Shown one piece after another: positions 28,364 through 37,450 of a stretch of 64,000 nt of DNA. Under the pieces are notes generated by a model. The model saw only the letters and a program-made list of their open reading frames with translations, searched no databases and was not told the origin of the DNA. The DNA is from Thalassoglobus neptunius (GTDB lineage: Bacteria; Planctomycetota; Planctomycetia; Planctomycetales; Planctomycetaceae). The position numbers were made by a program, and so were the translations under genes. The DNA is taken from the NCBI RefSeq assembly GCF_007859735.1, contig NZ_SIHI01000001.1, forward strand, positions 1,038,170-1,102,169, given 5' to 3'. Numbering within the stretch: the stretch's first letter is position 1; each line of letters opens with the position of its first letter.

Positions 28364-30369
28364 ATTCATCGCTGGACTCATCAGATTCAGACAACGCGCC
28401 GCAGTATCTGAAGGATTCCCGACAAAAGCAGTTTCTATCGGTCTTCAGCCGGGATGAAGCGAAAGAGCGGTTTACCAGCCATCTCGATTTGCGACCGTTA
28501 GGAAATGAGAACGTCCGTCTCGGTGACTCTCGGGGACGCATTCTCGCGAGCGACATTATTTCGCCGATCGATGTTCCCGGATTTGACCGTTCCAACGTCG
28601 ACGGGTTTGCCGTCCAGTCGATTGATACAGCGAGTGCTCAGGAGGAGAGTCCGGCAACTCTTGTGATCAATGGAGAATCCCTGCTTCCGGGGAATGCTCC
28701 GACAATTGTTGTCCGCCCGAACACTGCGACGCCGATCTCAACAGGTGGAATTGTTCCGCGAGGTGCGGACGCGGTCGTGATGATCGAAGACACGGATGTC
28801 ATCGATTCCGATGTCTCTCCGCAAATTGCGGTGTCGCGTTCCGTTCCGCCGGGGAACATGATTTCGTTCGCAGGCAGCGATATCGCAAAAGGGGAAACGG
28901 TTCTCTGGGCAGGAACACTGATCACGTCGCGCGAAATCGGTGTGATTGCCTCGCTGGGAATTGAGCAAATTTCTGTTCGTCGACGACCTCAGGTCGCCAT
29001 CATCTCGACCGGTGATGAAGTTGTTGAGCCGGGGCAGCCGCTCCCGTTGGGATCGGTTTACGATTCCAACGCGGCGATCCTTTCGGCCGCTGTTCAGGAG
29101 TGCGGAGGAGAGCCGATACTGCTCGGGCGCGTTCGCGACGATCAGAAGATGCTTCGGGAAATTGTGCAGAAGGGGCTTCAGTACGATCTCGTTCTGTTGT
29201 CGGGTGGCACATCCAAAGGAGCTGGCGATCTCTCTTATCAGGTTGTTCGAGAACTGACGAACCCCGGAATCGTCGCTCATGGAGTTGCACTTAAACCGGG
29301 GAAGCCCATCTGTCTGGCTGTGACCGATGGCAAGCCAGTCGTGATCCTACCCGGATTTCCGACGTCAGCGATTTTCACATTTCATGAATTTGTCGCGCCT
29401 GTCATTCGGCAGTTTGCAGGAACTCCGGAAACCGCTGCACGCAAAGTTCAGGCACGGCTTCCGACTCGAGTGCATTCTGACAAAGGGCGAACGGAGTATG
29501 TGCTCGTTCGGTTGTTCGGTGAAGCTGAGAGACGGTTGGCTTTTCCGATGGGCAAAGGGTCGGGTTCCGTCACGACGTTTTCCATGGCAGATGGATTCGT
29601 TGTCATTCCACAGCACGTCGAGATTCTCGATGCAGGAGAAACCGTCGAAGTCAGTTTGATCGACGAAGAGATTCAGACGAACGAACTCGTCATCATCGGC
29701 AGCCATTGTGCCGGGTTGGATCGTGTTGTCAGTTTGCTGAGGCAGTCCGGGTGTGCGGTTTCGGTGATGCATGTCGGAAGTGAAGCCGGGCTGATGGCTG
29801 TCGATCGCGGAGAATGTGACCTCGCGGGAATTCATCTCTATGACCCGGAAACCAATCAGCACAACACGCCTTATCTCAATGAGAGCCTTGAGTTGATCGA
29901 AGGCTATCGGCGAATGCAGTCTTTCGTGTTTCGAAAAGATGATGACCGTTTCGCCGGAGCGACCAGTGAGAACTTTCTCCGCATCGTGTCCGAGCAACCG
30001 GACCTGTCGATGGTCAATCGGAACTCCGGAAGTGGGACGAGAATTCTCATCGACCGCCTGATGTCCGAAGCCGGTCTTCATCGACCGCCCGGGTATTCGA
30101 TGCAAGTGAAGTCTCACAATACAGTCTCAGCAGCTGTGCTTCAAGGTCGAGCGGACTGGGGAGTGGCCATCCAATCTCTCGCGGAATCTTACGGACTCGA
30201 AACGATTCCGATTCGAAACGAACACTTCGATTTTGTGGTCCGTCGTGAGAATCGACAATCCGGACCGATTCAGCGTTTCGTGGCCGAACTTCGAAACCCT
30301 GAGCTTCGATCATCGTTGAAGCAAATGGGATATGAGTTCGTCGAAGACAATACGCCCGCTGAGCAATGA
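28360..30369 (+). CDS. MoeA with C-terminal periplasmic-binding-protein-like domain (copy 2)
   Basis: Residues about 25-430 are a complete MoeA: DVPGFDRSNVDGFAV, GGIVPRGADAVVMIEDT, IISTGDEVVEPG, LLSGGTSKGAGDLSY and the ILPGFPTSAIFTFHEF segment. Residues about 440-660 form a PBP-like domain (PF12727 type), with NRNSGSGTR and LQGRADWGVAIQSLA, as in the MoeA-PBP fusions known from archaea and some bacteria. That domain resembles molybdate/tungstate binding proteins and may sense or hand over the oxyanion. The GTG at 28360 overlaps the upstream stop; a GTG at 28330 is also in frame. The catalytic lobe keeps the metal-site acidic and glycine motifs. It is a different protein from the MoeA at 17580-18875, not a recent duplicate. 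Confidence 0.88.
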   Translation: MNSSLDSSDSDNAPQYLKDSRQKQFLSVFSRDEAKERFTSHLDLRPLGNENVRLGDSRGRILASDIISPIDVPGFDRSNVDGFAVQSIDTASAQEESPATLVINGESLLPGNAPTIVVRPNTATPISTGGIVPRGADAVVMIEDTDVIDSDVSPQIAVSRSVPPGNMISFAGSDIAKGETVLWAGTLITSREIGVIASLGIEQISVRRRPQVAIISTGDEVVEPGQPLPLGSVYDSNAAILSAAVQECGGEPILLGRVRDDQKMLREIVQKGLQYDLVLLSGGTSKGAGDLSYQVVRELTNPGIVAHGVALKPGKPICLAVTDGKPVVILPGFPTSAIFTFHEFVAPVIRQFAGTPETAARKVQARLPTRVHSDKGRTEYVLVRLFGEAERRLAFPMGKGSGSVTTFSMADGFVVIPQHVEILDAGETVEVSLIDEEIQTNELVIIGSHCAGLDRVVSLLRQSGCAVSVMHVGSEAGLMAVDRGECDLAGIHLYDPETNQHNTPYLNESLELIEGYRRMQSFVFRKDDDRFAGATSENFLRIVSEQPDLSMVNRNSGSGTRILIDRLMSEAGLHRPPGYSMQVKSHNTVSAAVLQGRADWGVAIQSLAESYGLETIPIRNEHFDFVVRRENRQSGPIQRFVAELRNPELRSSLKQMGYEFVEDNTPAEQ

Positions 30370-30387
30370 GTGGTGGAACCGGTCAGT

Positions 30388-31713
30388 TCAGGCTGCATTC
30401 GACTGCTCGGGGGCAGCAGCTGTGTTGCGACCCAATAGATTCAACAGAAGCTGACACGTCGTTTTGGTCGCTCCCTGCTGTTTTGAAATGAGGTCTTTGG
30501 CTCGCTCACCCATTGCGAGAGCTTCGTCCGGATTCTTGCAGGACTGGACTATGAACTCTTCAAGTTCAGTTGCATCGGCAACTCGTTTGACAGCCTCTGC
30601 TTTGAGGAGCAATTCGACGACCTGACGAAAGTTTCGAGTGTTGGGGCCGAACGAGACCGGAATTCCATGGGCGGCCGGTTCGATCATATTTTGTCCGCCG
30701 CGATTGCCGAAGCTTCCTCCGACAAATGCAACATCTGCCAATGCCCAGCAAGCCTTCAGTTCACCGACAGTGTCGAGAAGCCCGACTGCTTTCCTGCTTT
30801 CGTCGAAGAGTTGTTGCGAAGGCGATGATCGACGGATGACATTGAAGCCGCGCCGCTCGATCATCTCTGCGATTTCGGTGCCTCGTTCCGGGTGTCGAGG
30901 AACAATGATCAACCGGCTCTTCGGAAGGTGATTGAGCACTCGCAGATAGATGTCGAGGACCATTTCTTCTTCCGGCGATTGTGTACTTCCCGCGACCCAG
31001 ACAAATTCCGATTCCTTTAGTTGAAAGAAGTCCCGCAGCTGCAGTGCATTCGGGTTGGATGGATCGATTTCCACACCATCAAATTTGATAGAACCAGTGA
31101 CGTGAACGAGATCACTTCTGCTCCCGAGTTCAACGAATCGGTTTCGAGTCTCTTCCGACTGAACTGCGACCAGTGAGAGATCCTGGAGCGACGGTTTGAT
31201 CAAGCTTCGAATTTTACGATACCCGTTGAAGCTTTGATCGCTCATCCGACCGTTAATGACAGCGACGGGAATCTTCGAGCGTGATGCTTCGGCCAGAAAG
31301 TTTGGCCAAAGCTCCAGCTCGACGAGAACGATCATGCTGGGACGGACGCGTTGAAGAGCCTTTCGGACGGTCCATGTGAAATCGAGCGGAAAGTAGGAAA
31401 CCTGACAGCCCGCGAGCTTCTCTTTCGCGACCTGAAAACCTGTTTCGGTGGTGGTCGTGATCAGGAACTCCAGTGACGGATCGAGAGATCTCATCCCATC
31501 GACGATTTGTTTCAGCTGAATCACTTCTCCTACACTGACAGCGTGAATCCAGATCAGCGGATTCGCGTCGGAAGTTCTGATCGGGAGTTCTCCCCCCAGC
31601 TTCTGGCTCCAGCCTTCTCGATATTTTCCGTAGCGGAACCGTCGGTAAAGAAGCCACGGCAAAGCGCAAAGGATCCCCAGAATGTAGACCAGATTGAAGA
31701 GGATTCCTTTCAC
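30388..31713 (-). CDS. waaA: 3-deoxy-D-manno-octulosonic acid transferase (WaaA/KdtA)
   Basis: WaaA adds Kdo to lipid IVA in lipopolysaccharide synthesis at the cytosolic face of the inner membrane. From a GTG at 31713 the protein is 441 residues, close to the usual 420-430. It shows the N-terminal membrane anchor (LFNLVYILGILCALPWLL), the catalytic Glu in HAVSVGEV, the ELELWPN motif, and a GT-B C-terminal half with VAGSTQSPEEE, PRHPER and VGGSFGNRGGQNMIEPAAHG. The frame stays open another 444 bases upstream to 32157, but that extension overlaps the divergent esterase gene and is not family-like. A GTG at 31746 is an alternative. It implies lipid A in this planctomycete. Confidence 0.92.
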   Translation of the reverse strand: MKGILFNLVYILGILCALPWLLYRRFRYGKYREGWSQKLGGELPIRTSDANPLIWIHAVSVGEVIQLKQIVDGMRSLDPSLEFLITTTTETGFQVAKEKLAGCQVSYFPLDFTWTVRKALQRVRPSMIVLVELELWPNFLAEASRSKIPVAVINGRMSDQSFNGYRKIRSLIKPSLQDLSLVAVQSEETRNRFVELGSRSDLVHVTGSIKFDGVEIDPSNPNALQLRDFFQLKESEFVWVAGSTQSPEEEMVLDIYLRVLNHLPKSRLIIVPRHPERGTEIAEMIERRGFNVIRRSSPSQQLFDESRKAVGLLDTVGELKACWALADVAFVGGSFGNRGGQNMIEPAAHGIPVSFGPNTRNFRQVVELLLKAEAVKRVADATELEEFIVQSCKNPDEALAMGERAKDLISKQQGATKTTCQLLLNLLGRNTAAAPEQSNAA

Positions 31714-31968
31714 AGCCGGGCTCTCAGTCGATGAAAATTCGATCACGCATCGCTCGGCAACAGTGCGATACGTTCGTCTATTAAGCCCAGCATATTGATT
31801 TGCACAAGAATCAGAAAGATCGCTTTTTGCTGGAGATGGGGCAGATTGATTGCTCGCGAAGTTTGCCCGAAACGCTACAGTTGAACCTGTCAGTGAAACG
31901 CGACGTTCTCGACCGGTCTCATGGTTTCCGGTGCTCGAATAGCGATACAGCAAAGGTTCTGAATCAAG

Positions 31969-32715
31969 ATGTCCAATCTGTCCACACGCCGAATCGGTGA
32001 CCTCGATTGTCATATTCTTCCGGGTCGTCGGACGGAGTTGCTCGTCGTGCTTTGCCATGGATTCGGAGCGCCCGGCGACGATCTTGTTCAACTTGGCCAA
32101 TACTTTCAGAGGATTCTCGGTGCAGATGCCGAACGCATGACGTTTGTCTTTCCGCACGCACCGATTTCACTGGCAGAAGGAGGTTTTGGTGACTCCCGGG
32201 CCTGGTGGCATCTTGACATGGAGCGGCTGAATCAAGCGATCACGTCCGGCGATTTTCGAGACATGCGAAGAGAGTCCCCGGCAGAATTGCCACACGCACG
32301 CACGCTCTTCACACAGGTGGTGACAGAGCTCTCTTCCGAATTGGAAATTCCTGCCAGTCGAGTGGTCGTTGGCGGTTTTTCTCAAGGATCGATGTTGGCA
32401 ACGGACTATGCGTTGCATGCCGAGTCGAAACCGGCCGGGTTGATTGTGTGGTCCGGAACGCTTCTGAACGAAGATGTCTGGCGACCGCTGGCTCCCTCAC
32501 TGGCGAAGCTGCCGATCTTTCAGAGTCATGGAACCACTGATCCGATTTTGCCATTCGAAGCAGCGAAGTGGTTGCATGATCTCTTTCGAGAATCAGGAGC
32601 GGATGCAGAATTTCTCGAATTTCGTGGTCCGCACACTATTCCACCCGAAGCAATTCAGAACGCCGCTCTTCTCATCAAAGAGGTGCTCGACACATCCTCT
32701 GCGGACAACTCATGA
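31969..32715 (+). CDS. Carboxylesterase/phospholipase-type alpha/beta hydrolase
   Basis: The 248-residue protein belongs to the Abhydrolase_2 (carboxylesterase/phospholipase) family. It has the oxyanion text LCHGFGAPGDD, the nucleophile motif GGFSQGS, the Asp in HGTTDPILP, and the His in GPHTIPPE, completing a Ser-Asp-His triad. No signal peptide is present, so it is cytosolic. Substrates of this family range from short acyl esters to S-acylated proteins; none can be chosen here. It is divergent from waaA and convergent with the glycosyltransferase pair. Confidence 0.88.
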   Translation: MSNLSTRRIGDLDCHILPGRRTELLVVLCHGFGAPGDDLVQLGQYFQRILGADAERMTFVFPHAPISLAEGGFGDSRAWWHLDMERLNQAITSGDFRDMRRESPAELPHARTLFTQVVTELSSELEIPASRVVVGGFSQGSMLATDYALHAESKPAGLIVWSGTLLNEDVWRPLAPSLAKLPIFQSHGTTDPILPFEAAKWLHDLFRESGADAEFLEFRGPHTIPPEAIQNAALLIKEVLDTSSADNS

Positions 32716-32784
32716 CTTCATGAGTGAACTCATCAAGAGGAATGATTTCGGGCCAGTAGTCAGAGACCGTGAAGCTGCTGGCGA

Positions 32785-33759
32785 TCAATTCTCGAAGCTG
32801 CCGGTCAGACTCAGCTCGTTGAGGATTGCCAGAAATCTACGGCGGAAATTCGACAGAGAACATTTCTCATGGCTCGATTCCTGAGCCTTTTGACTCAATT
32901 GCGATCGAGTCCTTTGGTCCTGGATCTGCTGAATCGCAGCCACAAAGTCCTTCGGACTCGCACACAGAAATCCGTTTTCTCCGGTTTCGATTTGCTCGCA
33001 AAACCCGCCACGTCTGTCGACAATCGGAACGGAACCGCATCGCATCGATTCTGCGACGGTCCGGCCGAACGATTCGGAGATGGTGGGATGATGATAGAGA
33101 AGTGCGTGCCACGACCAGTAATGTGAGCGTGCGGTCAAGTTCGCTGTGAAGAAGCGGGCCCTGTCTCGACAAGCACGCTGCAACGGGTCGCGGAGGGCTC
33201 CCGGGGCACCGATGAATTCCCATTCGATGTCCGGGAAGTTTTCCGCAAGTCGCTCGTAGATAGGGACTAGACTTCGCGGCCACTTTCGCTCGTCGGGAGT
33301 ACAGATTCGGCCGATTCGCAAACTCTTCGCCTCATCCCGTGACGGCGTGTCGTCGGCCCGGATCGGAACGGGAATGGGTTGCCAGAGGACTTGGGACGAC
33401 TGAGGTGTCCGTTGATGCAGCCAGTGTGAGCAAGCGAGATGGAGGTCAGCTGACGTTCGAGAGCCCTTCGAGTGATGATATTGAAGACTCGGCGTCGATC
33501 GGATCTGGGCCACACGATTCGGTGAGGAGTTGTGAAGGGTCACCAGATCGACATTCAATCGACGGACCATATTCTCCGAGACTGAGTCCGCGACATGGAT
33601 CCTACAATGCCGGAAGGCAGAGCGAGTTCTCGAATTCGGGGGCGAAAGGAATACGATCGAGTGGTCAACGTCTGGGAACGCGTGAGTGATGGACCAGGCG
33701 CAAGCGGCCGTTCCTCCGCAGATTTCCCCAACGTTGCAGACCTGTGCGATTTTTATCAT
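32785..33759 (-). CDS. GT-B glycosyltransferase (family 4-like)
   Basis: The 324-residue protein has a GT-B layout. The N-terminal lobe is VCNVGEICGGTAACAW, the middle strand is LRIGRICTPDERKWP, and the donor-binding lobe contains TISESFGRTVAESMRCGSVPIV, in which the two glutamates of the EX7E motif are present. The ATG at 33759 overlaps the stop of the upstream glycosyltransferase as TGATG, so translation is coupled. The acceptor is unknown; a role in a surface glycan or exopolysaccharide is inferred from the gene pair. Confidence 0.82.
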   Translation of the reverse strand: MIKIAQVCNVGEICGGTAACAWSITHAFPDVDHSIVFLSPPNSRTRSAFRHCRIHVADSVSENMVRRLNVDLVTLHNSSPNRVAQIRSTPSLQYHHSKGSRTSADLHLACSHWLHQRTPQSSQVLWQPIPVPIRADDTPSRDEAKSLRIGRICTPDERKWPRSLVPIYERLAENFPDIEWEFIGAPGALRDPLQRACRDRARFFTANLTARSHYWSWHALLYHHPTISESFGRTVAESMRCGSVPIVDRRGGFCEQIETGENGFLCASPKDFVAAIQQIQDQRTRSQLSQKAQESSHEKCSLSNFRRRFLAILNELSLTGSFEN

Positions 33760-34499
33760 CAACTTCCGCTCCGCGAGCAATTCCACTTCTTCTCAAAGTG
33801 GCTGCGGTCATTGTTCCATTGCTGAGAGCGAGTCGCCAGCCCACGGGTTGTCTGCTGCCCCAAATGACGCAGCGGAAGATCTTCAACCGCATGAATTGCA
33901 TGGGAGCCGAACTGATCGAGGCAACGGCATTGAAGATCAGTATCAGAGAAGTACAGCTGAAGGTTTTCGTCGAAGCCGTTGAGTGTCTCAAAGACGTCAC
34001 GTTGAATTGCGAAACACCAGCCAGACAACAGCGATTCGACCTTCCATGCTTCACGCATTTCGATTGAAAGATCAACAGCAGGCCGCCATTCAGGGCCAGT
34101 CATCAGACAGGAATCATCTTTGAGCGGTGAGGTCAATTCCCCACACCACTCACCTGTCGTAATCGCATCGTTGTTCAAGAATATGAGAGTCTTGCCACGA
34201 GCGAATCGGGCGGCGAAGTTCCATGACGCGGTGACCCCGCTCCGGGTCGGGCGACGCAGGATTGTGCAGTTTTCAAATTGAGCAGACTGCAGCGAGGCGA
34301 CTTCGGGCGTTCGACTGCCGTCGTCGACGATCAGAATCTCAGCAAGAGCCGGGTGATGCTCGATCAGAGATTGAACGCAGTTCACGGTCAAATCGCTGCG
34401 ACCGAACTGCGCAATGATAATAGTCGTTTCGTCCACGTCATCCTCCAGTCTTTCAATAGTCGAAAGACTGGTTGCGCACGGACTCAAAGACCTGCGCAT
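33759..34499 (-). CDS. Family 2 glycosyltransferase (GT-A)
   Basis: The 246-residue protein has the GT2 core: TTIIIAQFGRSDLT at the first strand, ILIVDDGS with the UDP-binding aspartates, IFLNNDA as the DXD-like motif, and the DLQ region (YFSDTDLQCRCLDQFG) corresponding to the ED catalytic segment. It is shorter than many GT2 proteins and has no membrane helix. The N-terminal 22 residues are poor and the true start may lie slightly downstream, near the VDETTII segment. It shares a TGATG overlap with the GT-B gene. Both probably act in sequence on one glycan. Confidence 0.82.
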   Translation of the reverse strand: MRRSLSPCATSLSTIERLEDDVDETTIIIAQFGRSDLTVNCVQSLIEHHPALAEILIVDDGSRTPEVASLQSAQFENCTILRRPTRSGVTASWNFAARFARGKTLIFLNNDAITTGEWCGELTSPLKDDSCLMTGPEWRPAVDLSIEMREAWKVESLLSGWCFAIQRDVFETLNGFDENLQLYFSDTDLQCRCLDQFGSHAIHAVEDLPLRHLGQQTTRGLATRSQQWNNDRSHFEKKWNCSRSGS

Positions 34500-34543
34500 C
34501 GAGATTCAGGCGAAAACGCTTTTCTCAGAAGCGGATTTGAGAA

Positions 34544-35863
34544 CTATGAAGCAGACGGAGTGGCTTCGAGAATGACGGTGCTGGCCTGTCCCAGGCTGGT
34601 GAAGTTCACGTTCGCGAAGAGCATGTTTTCCGTTGACTGGTGTTCTCCGGAAACGACCTGAATTCCCAGAGAATCATCCGGTTCCGAACAGTTCAGCGTT
34701 TGCGGAATCACTCCCCGATTCAACGCGACCAGCGAAGCAGCAATTTCCAAAAATCCGGTTCCCGCACCTGCGTTTCCGAAATACCCCTTCATAGAGGTGA
34801 CGGGAATTCCATGGTCCCCAAACATCTCGCGATAACTCGCTGCTTCCATCTGATCGTCGTGGACTGTTCCGAGACCGTGAGCATTCACATGTCCGAGATC
34901 CGATGGCTGAACCTGACCGCGACGCATCGCTGAGTTCAGTGAGTTTGTGACCGCTTGGCGGGTGTCCGCCGTTCCGTCGGGGCGTGCCACACACGACGAC
35001 GCTCCAGCCAGGAATCGGCCGTAAATCGTCGCGCCTCGGGCGAGAGCGTGTTCTTCTTCTTCAAGGATCAGACAGCCAGCGCTCTCAGCAACAACTTGGC
35101 CATTGCGGTTTCGGTCGAAGGGTTTACAGCTTGCCGAGATATTAGATTCGTCGTAGCCGAGTTCATCGAGAAGACGGGCATGAAGGGTTTTCACAGGATG
35201 CAGACGCGTGCCTGTTCCACCAACGATCATGACCTCAGCAGCGCCACGTTCGAGGATGTTCAAAGCTTCCGTCATCGCCACACCGGCGGAAGCTTCATCG
35301 ATTGTCACAGAATTGTTCGGGCCTTGAGAGTCGGTAAAAATCCCGATGTGGCAGGCAGGCATATTGGGGAGATACTTCAGCATCCACAGGGGTTCCATCG
35401 CCCCCAATCCGGTTCCGCCCCATTCCCGATAGTCAAATTCCCCATCAGTCGAATTACATTTCTTGCAGGCGTCCGCCAGACTTTCGGGAGGATAATACAT
35501 CAGGTTGGCGCCGTATTCGACGCCGATCCGGGAATGGTCGATCGAACCCATATCGATTCCGGAATCGCGGAGCGCCATCAATGCCGCAGCTGCGCCCATC
35601 TGGACCTCTCGACACATCACTTTGATGCTCTTTTTCTGGTCCTTTTCCGTGAAGTACTCTTTCTTCAGAGACTTCTCGTTGAATTCCGGAATTTCCCCTC
35701 CGACACCATGGAATGCAACATGGCGGTCTTCGGACTCGACCATCCCAATGCCCGACTGTGAGGCATCGAGAGAAGCCCAGAAATTTTCACGTCCGATTCC
35801 AATTGGCGACACGACGCCAATTCCGGTGACGACGACTCGTCGCTGCTTGGTCTGTGAACTCAT
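34544..35863 (-). CDS. Beta-ketoacyl-ACP synthase homologue lacking the catalytic Cys and one His
   Basis: The 439-residue protein has a full KAS II-like thiolase fold: VVVTGIGVVSPIG at the start, GPNNSVTIDEASAGVAM at the nucleophile elbow, AEVMIVGGTGTRLHP, FDRNRNGQVVAESAG and VNAHGLGT. At the elbow the residue aligned with the active Cys is Ala191. The first catalytic His is kept (His329), and the second, in the usual GH motif, is Asn364 (YFGNAGAG). Known KAS relatives without Cys are chain-length factors that pair with an active KAS. No partner KAS or acyl carrier protein is adjacent. Thus it is probably non-condensing, perhaps a subunit or decarboxylase-like protein, which is inference. 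Confidence 0.85.
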   Translation of the reverse strand: MSSQTKQRRVVVTGIGVVSPIGIGRENFWASLDASQSGIGMVESEDRHVAFHGVGGEIPEFNEKSLKKEYFTEKDQKKSIKVMCREVQMGAAAALMALRDSGIDMGSIDHSRIGVEYGANLMYYPPESLADACKKCNSTDGEFDYREWGGTGLGAMEPLWMLKYLPNMPACHIGIFTDSQGPNNSVTIDEASAGVAMTEALNILERGAAEVMIVGGTGTRLHPVKTLHARLLDELGYDESNISASCKPFDRNRNGQVVAESAGCLILEEEEHALARGATIYGRFLAGASSCVARPDGTADTRQAVTNSLNSAMRRGQVQPSDLGHVNAHGLGTVHDDQMEAASYREMFGDHGIPVTSMKGYFGNAGAGTGFLEIAASLVALNRGVIPQTLNCSEPDDSLGIQVVSGEHQSTENMLFANVNFTSLGQASTVILEATPSAS

Positions 35864-36214
35864 TGCTGGAATTGTCTTAGATCTGTCTGCCAGGGAGTTG
35901 TCAGTGAATCCACAAACGCTGGGCCTGGCGAACCGGCGTCTATCAATGTTTTCAGTGATATGAAGATTCTGAGTTGAGAGCCTGTTGCTCTCAGCGTGGC
36001 ACTCGTTGATCTGTTGGAATCACCACTCCAATCGGTCAACTCAGGAGCCATTTCGAAAGCTTGACTGCATTAAGCATCGTACTCTGACGAGGCAATTCCC
36101 CTCAAAAGATTGCCATGTTTGAAGCGTCCCGGAAAGTTCTCCGGTACTCCCCAAACAATTGTGCGAAATCAGAATAACTCGAATCGTAACGAGATGTTAA
36201 TCAGGGGCAACCTG
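35864..36214. other. Intergenic region between the ketosynthase homologue and the peptide permease
   Basis: I see no gene in these 351 bases. Both flanking genes are on the minus strand, so the promoter of the ketosynthase homologue and the 3' end of the importer operon lie here. A short CAGG/CCTG hairpin near 36205 is too weak to call a terminator. Confidence 0.4.
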
Positions 36215-37306
36215 TTATTCCATGCTTCCGCCGTCTCGCAGCCTCGGATCCGTTGCTTCCTGCAACCCTTCACCAATCAGATTGTATGCCAAAACGGTGA
36301 GAAAAATGGCGAAACCGGGGAAAAGAATTAACCACCAGTCCTCGAGATTCTGCCGACCGGAGTTCAGCAATTTTCCCCAACTTGGGGAATTGGCCGGTCC
36401 GAAACCGAGGAAACTGAGGGCAGATTCAATGAGAATCGCAGCTGCAATTCCGAAAGTGATCGGGACAAGAACTGGAGCGAGCGCGTTCGGAAGCAGGTAT
36501 TTGAACATAATTCGGATGTGTCCGACTCCCAGAACACGGGCTGCCGAGACAAAGTCCATCGTTTTCAACTTCAGGAATTCTGCTCGTGTCAGACGGGCGA
36601 TCCCTGTCCAGCCAGTCGCTCCGATGACTGCCATCATGTGCCAGATGGTCCGCTCGTTGATGACCGCGATCAGAGCCAGAATCAGGACGAGCGTCGGAAT
36701 ACACATCACCACTTCGATGAGGCGACTGATCAAGGAGTCAGTCCATCCTCCAAAGTAGCCCGCCAAACCTCCCATCGTGATTCCGATCACGGAGGCAATT
36801 CCCATGGAGACGAATCCAACCAATAGCGCTGTTCGCGTTCCGTGGACCATCTGCGAAAAGACATCAGTGGCTCGGGAATCTGTTCCGAACCAGTTGATCG
36901 AATTCGGAGCGGAACTTTGCGGCGTTCGCGGATAATCGGGCCATTCGTTCGGGTCGATGGGGCGGTTTGGATCACCGAAGTGCAGCGGCCAGATCGCCCA
37001 GCTGTCGGGGTCGTTCTCTTTCAGGTTGTCATAATAGTTGCCGAAGAAGTTTTCGTTGAGAAACGTTGCTTCGAACCTGGGAGAATAATAACTGAGCATT
37101 GGGAAATAGATCGTCCCTTTGTACTCACAGACGATCGGTTTACTTCCGGAAATCGCTGGTGCGAAGAGGGCGACAATCGACAGAAACAGCACGAAGCCCA
37201 GGCTGAGCATCGCCAGTTTGCGCTGACGAAACTGCCGCCAGGCTTCTTTCCAGAAGCTTGGAGATTTCGGGATCGACTTCAGTTCCGTGATCTGTGGTTC
37301 CGTCAT
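36215..37306 (-). CDS. Peptide ABC transporter permease (OppC/DppC type)
   Basis: The 363-residue protein has a first membrane helix at about 35-55 (RKLAMLSLGFVLFLSIVALF), a large periplasmic insertion of about 100 residues, and the five-helix permease core with the EAA loop (VSAARVLGVGHIRIMFKYLLPN). The N-terminal N-OppC-like helix region and the DIPTLVLIL-type segment (MCIPTLVLIL) match the family. I take the ATG at 37306. The periplasmic insertion between helices 1 and 2 is longer than in typical OppC and is seen in the microcin-C (YejE-like) group. It is the last gene of the importer cluster; the gap to the upstream permease is 144 bases and contains a dispersed repeat. Confidence 0.9.
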   Translation of the reverse strand: MTEPQITELKSIPKSPSFWKEAWRQFRQRKLAMLSLGFVLFLSIVALFAPAISGSKPIVCEYKGTIYFPMLSYYSPRFEATFLNENFFGNYYDNLKENDPDSWAIWPLHFGDPNRPIDPNEWPDYPRTPQSSAPNSINWFGTDSRATDVFSQMVHGTRTALLVGFVSMGIASVIGITMGGLAGYFGGWTDSLISRLIEVVMCIPTLVLILALIAVINERTIWHMMAVIGATGWTGIARLTRAEFLKLKTMDFVSAARVLGVGHIRIMFKYLLPNALAPVLVPITFGIAAAILIESALSFLGFGPANSPSWGKLLNSGRQNLEDWWLILFPGFAIFLTVLAYNLIGEGLQEATDPRLRDGGSME

Positions 37307-37348
37307 GAAAATTCCGAAGCACTGCGGGACAGGCAAAGCATCAGTGAC

Positions 37349-37424
37349 TAGAGCAAGTTGCTCTTTCCGGTGCACTCACTTGCGCGGTCTCACTCCTTTG
37401 AAAGCTGAGTTTGCTCGTGCGAGT
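37349..37424. repeat. Dispersed structured repeat, copy A
   Basis: The 74-base core (37351-37424) aligns without gaps to copy B at 53788-53861, with about 55 identical positions counted by eye. It starts with the hairpin GAGCA-AGT-TGCTC and ends with TTGCTCGTGCGAGT. An imperfect 14-bp stem can form between 37372-37385 and 37416-37429. It lies between two importer genes. Confidence 0.75.
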
Positions 37425-37450
37425 CAGTGCAAAGCAAATTTGAAAATATT

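Noticed and set aside
31714-32157. The upstream extension of the waaA frame to 32157.
   Set aside because: It overlaps the divergent esterase gene and is not like WaaA; the family begins at the membrane helix near 31713.
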